From Acidimicrobiaceae bacterium (lineage in GTDB: Bacteria > Actinomycetota > Acidimicrobiia > Acidimicrobiales > Ilumatobacteraceae), in contig JACJWG010000007.1 in NCBI GenBank assembly GCA_020637235.1, positions 1 through 64,000 on the forward strand: DNA of 64,000 bases, read 5' to 3'. Shown here one piece after another: positions 43,296-51,631 of this stretch. Position numbers and translations under genes: made by a program. Under the pieces are notes generated by a model. That model did not search any database. It saw only the letters and a list, made by a program, of their open reading frames with translations, and was not told where the DNA came from. Each line of letters starts with the position of its first letter. The first letter of the stretch is position 1.

Positions 43296-43511
43296 ATGGA
43301 CCCCCTCCACACCATCGCTCACGTGTTCGCACCCTCACCTCGCGACGGTGTCGCCTACAGCGCGATGCCCGACGCCCCGGTCCTCCCATGGCGCGAGCGG
43401 CGAGCTTCCCCCCGGCTCGCCGTCCGCCGTGCCGTCGGCCGCGTGCACACCGTCCTCCCCTTCGGCGGGCGTGCAGCGGCCACGGCACGGATCGAGTGCC
43501 CGACGGCGTAG
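43296..43511 (+). CDS. 71-residue Arg-rich hypothetical protein
   Basis: ATG 43296 with AGGAG about 7 nt upstream, directly behind the operator-controlled promoter. The protein is basic (M-D-P-L-H-T-I-A-H-V-F, W-R-E-R-R-A-S-P-R) with no signal peptide or membrane segment. I do not recognise it. The promoter and ribosome site are better evidence than the sequence itself. It could be a leader peptide for the LacI-family gene 46 bp downstream, or a remnant of a larger gene. Confidence 0.45.
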   Translation: MDPLHTIAHVFAPSPRDGVAYSAMPDAPVLPWRERRASPRLAVRRAVGRVHTVLPFGGRAAATARIECPTA

Positions 43512-43557
43512 CCCGGACGGCTGGGCGTCACCGCCCCGAGCGCGCAAGACTCACCAG

Positions 43558-44658
43558 ATGTCCGATCGGCGTGTGACGCTGCAGACGGTGGCCGACCACG
43601 TCGGCGTCAGCCGGATGACCGTGTCGAACGCGTTCTCGCGGCCCGACCAGCTCTCGGCCGAGCTGCGCGAGCGGATCCTCGCCGCAGCCGAAGATCTCGG
43701 GTACGCGGGGCCCGACCCGGCCGCACGTGCCCTCGCCAAGGGCACGACGGGCGCCGTGGGCATCCTGCTCACCGACTCGCTCGAATACGCCTTCACCGAC
43801 GAGGTGGCCGCCCTGTTCCTCGGCGCGATCGCCCAGGAACTCGGTGCCAGCGGACTGTCGCTCACGTTGTTGTCGTCGTCGGTCACCACGCCCGACGTGC
43901 TGCCCGCTCGCGACGTGCCCCTCGACGCCGCACTCGTCTACTCGTGCGAGGACGACTCACCTGCGATCGACTGGCTGCGCCGGCGCCATCTGCCCCTGGT
44001 GTACGTCGACCAGACACCGGTGTCCGGGATCACCAGCGTCAACATCGACGACCGGGCCGGCGCTCGGGCAGCGGCACAGCACGTGGTCGATCTCGGGCAT
44101 CGTCGCATCGGCATCGTCACGTCCAACTTCGGCGTCCCCGCCGGCCTGATCGACCGCCCGGCCGACCGCGCCACCGGCCACGTGGGCCGCCAGCGCATGC
44201 TCGGTTGGCTCGAGGCGCTCGATGCCGCTGCGATCGATCCGGTGGTGGTGTCGGAGCAGTTGTCGGGCGAAGCGACGGGCCGGCACGCGGCCGAGCTGCT
44301 GCTCGACCTGCCCGAGCCACCGACGGCGGTGCTGTGCTTCTCCGACGCGATGGCGTACGGGGTGGTGGAGACGGCGATCGAGCGCGGCCTCTCGGTACCG
44401 GACGACCTGTCGGTGGTCGGCTACGACGACAGCCCGCTCGCCGCCCGCATGCGGCCCTCGCTCACCACCGTCCGCCAGGACGTGATCGCCAAGGGACGCG
44501 CTGCCGCCACCGAGCTGCGCACCGCGATGGACCGTGCGCGCACCGGGAGCGCAGGCCGGGCCAAGCGCATCCGTCTCGCCGCCGATCTCCTGGTACGCGA
44601 CAGCACCGGACCGCTGCGGCACCGAGCAGCTGTCGACGGCCCTGCGCGAACCCGCTGA
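43558..44658 (+). CDS. LacI-family transcription regulator
   Basis: 366 residues. N-terminal helix-turn-helix T-L-Q-T-V-A-D-H-V-G-V-S-R-M-T-V-S-N-A-F-S-R-P with hinge helix A-A-R-A-L-A-K-G, then a periplasmic-binding-like ligand domain (G-A-V-G-I-L-L-T-D, S-V-N-I-D-D-R-A-G, H-R-R-I-G-I-V-T, V-V-G-Y-D-D-S-P-L-A). It probably represses genes for sugar or related catabolism. No sugar genes flank it; the catalase follows after 141 bp. The start is placed at ATG 43558 because the helix-turn-helix begins at once. Confidence 0.92.
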   Translation: MSDRRVTLQTVADHVGVSRMTVSNAFSRPDQLSAELRERILAAAEDLGYAGPDPAARALAKGTTGAVGILLTDSLEYAFTDEVAALFLGAIAQELGASGLSLTLLSSSVTTPDVLPARDVPLDAALVYSCEDDSPAIDWLRRRHLPLVYVDQTPVSGITSVNIDDRAGARAAAQHVVDLGHRRIGIVTSNFGVPAGLIDRPADRATGHVGRQRMLGWLEALDAAAIDPVVVSEQLSGEATGRHAAELLLDLPEPPTAVLCFSDAMAYGVVETAIERGLSVPDDLSVVGYDDSPLAARMRPSLTTVRQDVIAKGRAAATELRTAMDRARTGSAGRAKRIRLAADLLVRDSTGPLRHRAAVDGPARTR

Positions 44659-44799
44659 CGAACCCCGCGGACGCGCCGAGCCCACGGTCCCGTCGACGGT
44701 TGACCCGGCCGCCCTCCGGGTACGACGGTCGGGCCCGCCCGGATCCACGCGACGAACGTCGCGACCGCGGCGGCCCCCGATCAGGCCCGAGGAGGTCGC

Positions 44800-47001
44800 G
44801 TGGCAGCACGCAAGAAGAACACGGCACCCCGTTCACCACGGCCGACGACCGGACGCTCGGAGCCCGTGGACCGCTCGACGTCGGAGGCGACGACCACGCC
44901 GCCCGGCCCGGTGCTCACCCCGCGGGCGAGCCGGCTCCCCGCGCAGGACAGCGAGTACCTCACCACGGCGCAGGGCGTGCGTCTCCATCACACGGACGAC
45001 TCGCTCACCGTGGGCGGCCGTGGCCCGACGCTGCTCGAGGACTTCCACCTGCGCGAGAAGATCATGCACTTCGATCACGAGCGCATCCCCGAGCGGGTGG
45101 TGCACGCTCGTGGCGCCGGCGCCCACGGCGTGTTCGAGTCGTACGGCACCGCTGCCGACCTCACCGCGGCCGGGTTCCTGCAGGCCGGACGTCGCACGCC
45201 GGTGTTCACCCGGTTCTCCACCGTCATCGGCTCGCGCGGCTCGGCCGACACCGTGCGCGACGTCCGTGGCTTCGCCGTGAAGTTCTACACCGACGAGGGC
45301 GTGTTCGATCTCGTCGGCAACAACATCCCGGTGTTCTTCATCCGCGACGGCATCAAGTTCCCCGACCTCATCCACGCCGCGAAGCCCGAGCCCGACCGCG
45401 AGATCCCGCAGGCGCAGACCGCCCACACCACGTTCTGGGACTTCGTGTCGCTCATCCCCGAGTCGCCGCACATGCTGATGTGGACGATGAGCGACCGTGC
45501 GATCCCGCGCAGTTACCGGATGATGGAGGGCTTCGGCGTCCACACCTTCCGCCTCGTGAACGCAGCCCGCGAGACGGTGCTCGTGAAGTTCCACTGGAAG
45601 CCGGTGCTCGGCGTGCACGGCCTGCTGTGGGAGGAAGCGCAGATGCTCGCCGGCGTCGACCCCGACTTCCACCGCCGCGACCTCGCGAACGCGATCGGTG
45701 CGGGCAACTTCCCGGAGTGGGTGCTCGGCGTGCAGGTGTTCCCCGACACCGAGGACCAGATGTTCGAAGGCATCGACCTGCTCGACGCCACCAAGATCGT
45801 GCCCGAGGAACTGGCCCCGGTGCTGCCCATCGGCCGGATGACCCTCGACCGCAACCCGACGAACTACTTCGCCGAGACCGAGCAGGTGGCGTTCCACGTC
45901 GGCCACGTGGTGCCCGGTATCGACGTCACCGACGATCCCCTGCTGCACGCCCGACTCTTCAGCTACCTCGACACCCAGCTCACACGGCTCGGCGGACCCA
46001 ACTTCGCGCAGATCCCGATCAACCGGCCGACGGTGCCGGTGAACGACAACCACCGCGACGGGTTCATGCAGCACGGGGTGCACCACGGCCGCACCCCGTA
46101 CCTGCCCAACTCGGTGGGAGGCGGATGCCCGTTCCTCGCCACGGCACAGGAGGGCGGCTACGTCCACCATCCGCTCACCGTGACCGGCCCGAAGGTGCGC
46201 CAACGCCCGCTCGACGACCCCTACACGCAGGCGACGATGTTCTTCCGCAGCCTCACCCCGATCGAGCAGGACCACGTCGTCGACGCGTTCACCTTCGAGC
46301 TCGGCCACGTGGAGGTGCCCGGCGTGGTCGACCGCATGCTCACCCGCCTGGCCGCGGTCGACACCGACCTCGCTCGCCGGGTGTCGGTGGGCCTCGGTGT
46401 GGCGGTGGACGAACGCCCCGACGGTGGCATCGGCCTCGGGATCGCACCGCCGGGCGAGGGCGGTGCCGGCGCACTCGTCGAGTCGCCCGCGCTCGCGATG
46501 ATCACCGCCCAGCCGTTCCCCGTGGACGCACGAGTGGTGCAGATCCTGGTCGGCCACGGGGCCGACCTCGCCGGCATCCGCACCGTGCGCGACACCCTCG
46601 CCGCCGGCGCCGCGGTGCCCCACCTGGTCGCCGCTCACAAGGGCGCGATCCTCGGACGCCGCAAGAATGACGAACTCACCGTCGACCGGTCGTTCCACAC
46701 CGCGAGTGCGGTGGAGCTCGACGCCCTGGTGGTGGCAGGCGGCAGCAACCTCGCGAACAACCCGGCCGCCATCGAGTGGGTCCGCACCGCCTTCCGGCAC
46801 CTGAAGCCGATCGCTGTCTGGGGCGACGGGGTCGAGCTGCTCGACGCTGCGGGCATCCCCCGCGAGGCGCCAGGCGTGATCGTGGCCGAGCGGGCCGGCA
46901 AGCGGTTCGTCACCGAGCTCGCCGCCGTGATGTCGCTGCACCGTGTGTGGGATCGTGCCCCGCTCCACCCGACCCGAGCGCCCGAGGAGGCGATGTCATG
47001 A
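44800..47001 (+). CDS. katE: Large-subunit catalase (HPII/KatE type)
   Basis: 733 residues from GTG 44800 with GAGGAGG upstream. Catalytic His in V-V-H-A-R-G-A-G, Asn in V-G-N-N-I-P-V-F-F-I-R-D, and the heme-ligand Tyr in R-L-F-S-Y-L-D-T-Q. The C-terminal ~150 residues are the DJ-1/GATase-like domain that marks large clade-2 catalases (VGLGVAVDERPDG onward). It decomposes hydrogen peroxide. The hemerythrin-like gene overlaps its stop (ATGA), so an oxidative-stress operon is likely. Confidence 0.95.
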   Translation: MAARKKNTAPRSPRPTTGRSEPVDRSTSEATTTPPGPVLTPRASRLPAQDSEYLTTAQGVRLHHTDDSLTVGGRGPTLLEDFHLREKIMHFDHERIPERVVHARGAGAHGVFESYGTAADLTAAGFLQAGRRTPVFTRFSTVIGSRGSADTVRDVRGFAVKFYTDEGVFDLVGNNIPVFFIRDGIKFPDLIHAAKPEPDREIPQAQTAHTTFWDFVSLIPESPHMLMWTMSDRAIPRSYRMMEGFGVHTFRLVNAARETVLVKFHWKPVLGVHGLLWEEAQMLAGVDPDFHRRDLANAIGAGNFPEWVLGVQVFPDTEDQMFEGIDLLDATKIVPEELAPVLPIGRMTLDRNPTNYFAETEQVAFHVGHVVPGIDVTDDPLLHARLFSYLDTQLTRLGGPNFAQIPINRPTVPVNDNHRDGFMQHGVHHGRTPYLPNSVGGGCPFLATAQEGGYVHHPLTVTGPKVRQRPLDDPYTQATMFFRSLTPIEQDHVVDAFTFELGHVEVPGVVDRMLTRLAAVDTDLARRVSVGLGVAVDERPDGGIGLGIAPPGEGGAGALVESPALAMITAQPFPVDARVVQILVGHGADLAGIRTVRDTLAAGAAVPHLVAAHKGAILGRRKNDELTVDRSFHTASAVELDALVVAGGSNLANNPAAIEWVRTAFRHLKPIAVWGDGVELLDAAGIPREAPGVIVAERAGKRFVTELAAVMSLHRVWDRAPLHPTRAPEEAMS

Positions 47002-47414
47002 CCACCGGGATCGACCTGATCCTCGCCGACCACCGACGTGTGGACGCCCTGTTCGAGCAGTTCGCTGCGTCGGCCGACCCCGACGTGATCGGGCAGATCG
47101 TCGGAGCCCTCACCGACCACGACCAGGCCGAGCACGCAACCCTCTACCCCCTCGCACACGCGCTGTTGGGCGACGCCGACCTCGTCCAGCGATCGCTGGT
47201 CGCGCACGAGGCCGTGAAGGCGGCCATCGATCGACTTCGCCAACTGGAAGGATCGCCACTGGTCGAGGCGGTCGGGGTGCTGCGCGCGCTGGTGGAGCAG
47301 CACGTGGCCGACGAGGAGCAGCACCTCCTCCCGGCGCTCGGCGAACGGGCGACGGCCGCACAGCTCGATGCGCTCGGCACCCGCTTCGAGCAGGCCAAGC
47401 AGCGCGTCGGCTGA
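46998..47414 (+). CDS. Hemerythrin HHE domain protein
   Basis: 138 residues, co-translated with katE. Four-helix HHE fold: the ligand pattern D-H-R-R-V-D-A-L-F, D-H-D-Q-A-E-H-A-T-L-Y-P, A-H-E-A-V-K and D-E-E-Q-H-L-L-P-A-L supplies His and Glu ligands for a di-iron site. It probably binds oxygen, peroxide or NO, or stores iron, next to catalase. Confidence 0.9.
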   Translation: MTTGIDLILADHRRVDALFEQFAASADPDVIGQIVGALTDHDQAEHATLYPLAHALLGDADLVQRSLVAHEAVKAAIDRLRQLEGSPLVEAVGVLRALVEQHVADEEQHLLPALGERATAAQLDALGTRFEQAKQRVG

Positions 47415-47423
47415 TCGGCGGAA

Positions 47424-47903
47424 CTAGCGGTCGGTGACGAGGCGCTCCAACGCGCCGACCGACTCCTCCAACATCGACACCGGCACGATCGGCCAGTCGG
47501 GGCGTCGCTCGCGCAACTCGGGCGTGATGTTCGTCCAGTCGCAGTAGTTGGTGACGTCGGTCGTGGCGTCGTCGACCGGCTCGAGCACCCACCCGTACAC
47601 GTGACCGAGCGGCGGCTGATCGATCCCGCCGATCGTCCACTCGACGAGACGCTCGGGCACCACCTGGGTCACCGTGTTGCGAACGCTGTACTTGGTGAGA
47701 CCGGGGATGTCGCCGAGCGGCGTGCGGTCCATGTGCATGTCGAAGGTCTGACCCACCTCGGTGATGACCTGCGCGTCCGCCGCCGCGTCGAGCATCCCCG
47801 AGCCGTCGATGCGCACATGGCCTTCGGGATCGCTGACGATCGCCCAGATGGCGGCAGCGGGCGACGCGATGCGGCGGCTGGCGGAGACGCGTTGGTCGGA
47901 CAT
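47424..47903 (-). CDS. SRPBCC (START-like) protein
   Basis: 159 residues from ATG 47903. Polyketide cyclase/dehydrase-like SRPBCC pattern: S-A-S-R-R-I-A-S-P-A-A-A-I-W-A-I-V-S-D-P-E, V-V-P-E-R-L-V-E-W-T-I, and a C-terminal helix. Such proteins bind a hydrophobic ligand in a cavity. TACCGT lies 6 nt before the ATG with no ribosome site. It converges with the hemerythrin gene (9 bp apart) and is divergent from the L,D-transpeptidase gene. Confidence 0.85.
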   Translation of the reverse strand: MSDQRVSASRRIASPAAAIWAIVSDPEGHVRIDGSGMLDAAADAQVITEVGQTFDMHMDRTPLGDIPGLTKYSVRNTVTQVVPERLVEWTIGGIDQPPLGHVYGWVLEPVDDATTDVTNYCDWTNITPELRERRPDWPIVPVSMLEESVGALERLVTDR

Positions 47904-47909
47904 GACCCG

Positions 47910-47915
47910 ACGGTA
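47910..47915 (-). promoter_or_regulatory. -10 box for leaderless SRPBCC transcript
   Basis: Reads TACCGT on the minus strand, 6 nt before ATG 47903. Confidence 0.5.
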
Positions 47916-47993
47916 CCTCCGGCGACGCGTCGACGGCGGCCCGGGCGACGCCATCACGGCAGGAGGTGACGAGAACGCGCGCATCGCGACCGG

Positions 47994-47999
47994 TACCGT
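47994..47999 (+). promoter_or_regulatory. -10 box for leaderless L,D-transpeptidase transcript
   Basis: TACCGT lies 8 nt before GTG 48008 (tandem GTG at 48011). No ribosome site intervenes. Confidence 0.5.
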
Positions 48000-48007
48000 T
48001 GGCACCC

Positions 48008-49198
48008 GTGGTGCCGCGGCGACGACTCACTCGGCCGAGCGGGCTCGCCGCCCTCGTGATCCTGGCGACGGCGTGCAGCTCGATCGTCGAAGGACGCGAC
48101 ACCTCGCCGACCGAACTCGCCCCGCTCACCGCGGCACCGACCCCCGCTGCGCCGGCTGCGGCGGCCACGACCTCGGCGCCCGACGACGACGCGGCCGCGC
48201 CGAACCCCACCACCACCCTCGCCGCCGAGACGACGGCCGCACCGACCACGGCGGCGCCCACCACCACGGCTCCGCCCACCACGACCACCACCATGCCGCC
48301 GCTCGACGTGTACGACCCGGCGTGCGTGGTGCGGGTGGTGTCGGGCGACACCCTCGATCTGATCGCGGCCCGCTTCGACGACGAGACCGTGTCGGGGGCC
48401 AGCATCCAGGTGGAGAACGGGCTCGAGGGCGAGCTGATCACACCCGATCAGCTGCTCGACGTGTGCGTCGACAACGGCGTCAACGACATCACCGGCGAGC
48501 CGATCCTCGAACGCAACGCGGTGGTGTTGTCGATGGAGGTGATGCGCCAGCAGGAGCACCTGAACGTGCTGTTCGCCGGCCTCGGCATCCGCGAGCTGCT
48601 CGTCGACGGCATCTCCGGCCCGGTCACCCGTCAGCGCCTCTGCGCCGCACGTCTCGCGATGGGGCTGCCGGTCAGCACCGACGACATGGTGCCCGGCAGC
48701 GAGGAGGAGGCCGCGCTGTTCGCGACCACCGTGTTGCCCGTGCCGTTCACCTCGTCGATCTTGTCGGAGCGGTGGGTGCTGATCGACCGCACCTGCCAGA
48801 TCATGTTCGCCGGCGAGGGCATCGACAAGCTGGTGTTCGTGTTCCCCACCTCCACCGGCGACGTCGGGTTCGAGACCCGCGACCAGGACCGCAAGCCCGC
48901 CACGCGGTTCAACCCTGCGCTCGACAACGGCGGCTGGCACAACTCCACCAGCTACCCGGTGGCCGAGGACAACCCGCTCAACGGCAACATGTACAAGCCG
49001 CTGTACTTCGACGGCGGCCAGGCGATCCACGGTGCGAACAACGTGCCCACCTCGCCGCAGAGCAAGGGCTGTGCCCGCCTGCGGGTGGAGCACCAGGACA
49101 TGCTGCTCTACTGGCTCGGCATCGGCGGCGAGCCCACCACGAGCACCCGCCGGATCAACCTCACCGTCAACGTGCAGGGCACCTGGGTGCCACGCTGA
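48008..49198 (+). CDS. L,D-transpeptidase lipoprotein with LysM-like domain
   Basis: 396 residues. The lipoprotein signal ends in the lipobox L-A-T-A-C. A Thr/Pro/Ala-rich linker of ~75 residues follows, then a short LysM-like unit (V-V-S-G-D-T-L-D-L-I-A-A-R-F), a peptidoglycan-binding-like segment (V-D-G-I-S-G-P-V-T-R-Q-R-L), and a C-terminal YkuD domain with His341 (A-I-H-G) and catalytic Cys355 (S-K-G-C-A-R-L). It should form 3-3 cross-links in peptidoglycan or attach proteins to it, outside the membrane. GTG 48008 is preferred over GTG 47966, which lacks a promoter at leaderless distance. Confidence 0.85.
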   Translation: MVPRRRLTRPSGLAALVILATACSSIVEGRDTSPTELAPLTAAPTPAAPAAAATTSAPDDDAAAPNPTTTLAAETTAAPTTAAPTTTAPPTTTTTMPPLDVYDPACVVRVVSGDTLDLIAARFDDETVSGASIQVENGLEGELITPDQLLDVCVDNGVNDITGEPILERNAVVLSMEVMRQQEHLNVLFAGLGIRELLVDGISGPVTRQRLCAARLAMGLPVSTDDMVPGSEEEAALFATTVLPVPFTSSILSERWVLIDRTCQIMFAGEGIDKLVFVFPTSTGDVGFETRDQDRKPATRFNPALDNGGWHNSTSYPVAEDNPLNGNMYKPLYFDGGQAIHGANNVPTSPQSKGCARLRVEHQDMLLYWLGIGGEPTTSTRRINLTVNVQGTWVPR

Positions 49199-49255
49199 GC
49201 GGGGCCGCACCCGGCCGCCCGCGGCCGCGTCACACCGGCGTGACAGGCTGACGAG

Positions 49256-51334
49256 GTGCCTGATCACCACGAGCTCGCCACCGAGCACCTGCAGCGCGTC
49301 CTCGCCGGGCTGGCCGGCCCGGGCGCGTCGCCGCGGGGCGACCAGGTCGACGCCGTGGCAGCACTGCTGGCACCGGCTGCTCGCGTGCTCGTGGTGCAGG
49401 CCACCGGCTGGGGCAAGTCGGCGGTGTACTGGGCGGCCACCTCCGCGTTGCGCGCCCGCGGTGCCGGACCGACGCTGGTGGTGTCGCCGCTCCTCGCCCT
49501 GATGCGCGACCAGGTGACGGCCGCCGAACGCGCCGGGCTCGCCGCCGCCACGGTGAACAGCACCAACCTCGACGACTGGGACGACGTCTTCCGCGCGCTC
49601 GACGCCGACGAGCTCGACGTGCTGCTCGTGTCGCCCGAGCGCCTCGGCAATGCTCGCTTCGCCGCCCGCCTCGACCAGCTCGTCGCCCGCATCGGGCTGG
49701 TGGTGGTCGACGAGGCGCACTGCATCAGCGACTGGGGGTTCGACTTCCGGCCCGACTACCAGCGCCTCGCCCGCACCCTCCTCGCCACCCCGCAGGCGGC
49801 CGTGCTCGCCACCACCGCCACCGCCAACGCACGTGTCACCGCCGACGTCGCCCACCAGCTCGGCCCCGACACCGTCACCTACCGCGGCACCCTCGCCCGC
49901 ACCAGCCTGCGGTTGTCGGTGGTGCCGGGCCTGTCGCCGCTCGAGCGCTACGCCTGGGTGGCCGACGCGCTCGACCACCTGCCCGGCTCGGGCATCGTGT
50001 ACGTGCTCACCGTGGCCGAGGCCGAGCGCCTCGCCGGGTTCCTGCGCGAATGCGGGCACGAGGTCGCTGCGTACACCGGCCAGCTCGATGCCGACGCGCG
50101 TCTCGACGTCGAGCACCGCCTGCGCCACGACCTCGTGAAGGCCGTCGTCGCCACCTCCGCGCTCGGCATGGGCTACGACAAGCCCGACCTCGGCTTCTGC
50201 CTCCACGTCGGGTCGCCCGCCACCCCCGTCGCCTACTACCAGCAGGTCGGCCGTGCCGGCCGGGCGCTCGACCACGCCGACGCGGTGCTGCTCGGCTCGT
50301 CGTCCGACGAACGCATCTGGGAGTACTTCGCCACCGCGTCGATCCCCGACCCGCGCGACGCCGAGCGGGTGCTCGGCGTTCTCGGCGGCGGGCCCCGCTC
50401 GCTGGTCGACCTCGAGTCGGCCACCGGCATCCGCCGCGGCCGGCTCGAGGCACTGCTCAAGATCCTCGCCGTCGACGGTGTGGTGGCGAAGGACGGGTCG
50501 GCCTGGGCGGCCACGGGCACGCCGTACGAGCACGACCACGAGAAGTGGAACGCGCTCACGGCCACACGTCGGGCCGAGGCCGACCTGATGCGCCGCTACG
50601 CGCACGGTCAGGGCTGCCTGATGGCGTTCCTGCAGACCGCGCTCGACGATCCGTCGCCGGCGCCGTGCGGCCGGTGTTCGGTGTGCACCGGCGAGGTGCC
50701 GGCGCCCGGTGCCCGACCGTCCGACGAGCGGTTGCTCGCCGCTCGCCGCTACCTGCGCGGCGCCGATCTGCCGATCGAGCCGCGCAAGCTGTGGCCGTCG
50801 GGCGTATCGCGCAAGGGCCGCATCCACGGCACCGCCGAGGGACGCGCCGTTGCGTTCGCCGACGATCCCGCCTGGGCCGACGAGCTGGTGGCCCTGCAGC
50901 GCACCGGCTACGGCACGGTGCCGCCCGAGCTGCTCGACGGCGCGGTCGAGGTTCTCCGGCGGTGGAAGCACGTGTGGCCCGAGCGCCCGGTCGCCGTGGT
51001 GCCCGCACCCGCGCACTCGGTGGAGGCCCGGGCCAACCTGGCGCTCGCCACCCATCTGGCACAGGTGGGCAAGCTGCCCCTCGTCGAACTGTTCGCCTGG
51101 CAGGGTGGCGAACCGCCGACCGACACCTCGAGCGCGCCGGTGGTGCAGCATCTCGAACGCGCGGTGCGGGTGCTCGACCCGTCGCCGCTCGCCCACGGCG
51201 AGATCGTGAGCGGACCGGTGCTGCTGTGCTCCACCACCATGCGCACCGGTTGGACGATCGCCCTGTGCAGCGCCCTGCTCGCCGAGTCCACCGGCCGCAC
51301 CGCGATGCCGCTCGTGGTGCACCGCCTGCCCTGA
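49256..51334 (+). CDS. recQ: RecQ-type DNA helicase with C-terminal PRTase-like region
   Basis: 692 residues from GTG 49256. Helicase motifs: I A-T-G-W-G-K-S (~49-55), II D-E-A-H-C-I-S-D-W-G with the RecQ aromatic-rich F-D-F-R-P-D-Y, III A-T-T-A-T-A, and VI Q-Q-V-G-R-A-G-R. The zinc-binding cysteines are present (C-L-M-A-F-L-Q, C-G-R-C-S-V-C). In place of an HRDC domain the last ~150 residues (V-A-V-V-P-A-P-A-H-S onward, L-L-C-S-T-T-M-R-T-G-W-T) resemble a phosphoribosyltransferase-like fold, as in some actinobacterial RecQs. It unwinds DNA 3' to 5' in repair. The mobile element starts 148 bp downstream. Confidence 0.92.
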   Translation: MPDHHELATEHLQRVLAGLAGPGASPRGDQVDAVAALLAPAARVLVVQATGWGKSAVYWAATSALRARGAGPTLVVSPLLALMRDQVTAAERAGLAAATVNSTNLDDWDDVFRALDADELDVLLVSPERLGNARFAARLDQLVARIGLVVVDEAHCISDWGFDFRPDYQRLARTLLATPQAAVLATTATANARVTADVAHQLGPDTVTYRGTLARTSLRLSVVPGLSPLERYAWVADALDHLPGSGIVYVLTVAEAERLAGFLRECGHEVAAYTGQLDADARLDVEHRLRHDLVKAVVATSALGMGYDKPDLGFCLHVGSPATPVAYYQQVGRAGRALDHADAVLLGSSSDERIWEYFATASIPDPRDAERVLGVLGGGPRSLVDLESATGIRRGRLEALLKILAVDGVVAKDGSAWAATGTPYEHDHEKWNALTATRRAEADLMRRYAHGQGCLMAFLQTALDDPSPAPCGRCSVCTGEVPAPGARPSDERLLAARRYLRGADLPIEPRKLWPSGVSRKGRIHGTAEGRAVAFADDPAWADELVALQRTGYGTVPPELLDGAVEVLRRWKHVWPERPVAVVPAPAHSVEARANLALATHLAQVGKLPLVELFAWQGGEPPTDTSSAPVVQHLERAVRVLDPSPLAHGEIVSGPVLLCSTTMRTGWTIALCSALLAESTGRTAMPLVVHRLP

Positions 51335-51394
51335 ACGTCACCGCCATTCTGTTCGGGCTTTCCGTTCGAGGGAACCGACACCCCGACCAGATCC

Positions 51395-51449
51395 CCGTTT
51401 CTCGACCGACTTCGGGTCGTCCCACGACCACGATCCGGTCGAGAAACGG
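51395..51449. repeat. Nested intergenic palindrome after recQ
   Basis: Outer arms CCGTTTCTCGACCG (51395-51408) and CGGTCGAGAAACGG (51436-51449), perfect 14 bp. Inner arms GGTCGT (51415-51420) and ACGACC (51424-51429) around CCC. It has the same design as 41857-41905 but an unrelated sequence. Confidence 0.8.
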
Positions 51450-51452
51450 CAG

Positions 51453-51478
51453 AACCCCGGACCACACGGCCCGGGGTT
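51453..51478 (-). terminator. Hairpin next to the left attachment site, probable original tRNA-Leu terminator
   Basis: AACCCCGG (51453-51460) and CCGGGGTT (51471-51478), 8-bp stem with a 10-nt loop, ending 4 bp left of the 15-bp repeat. In the un-inserted chromosome it would lie just downstream of tRNA-Leu on the minus strand. Confidence 0.5.
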
Positions 51479-51482
51479 CGAT

Positions 51483-51497
51483 GTGGTGTCGAAGGGG
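51483..51497. other. Left attachment-site repeat
   Basis: GTGGTGTCGAAGGGG, identical to the 3' end of tRNA-Leu at 55694-55708; the tRNA-derived core on the side away from the intact tRNA. Confidence 0.8.
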
Positions 51498-51631
51498 AGA
51501 GCAACAAGCTCGCATACCGGCCACTGGCGTCTTGACGAACGAGACTGACGCCTTCGAACCGGGTTGCGACAAGTCACGCAGACTGCAGCCCGCATCTGGG
51601 CGCTGCACTTCGCCATCACACTGAACGACGA

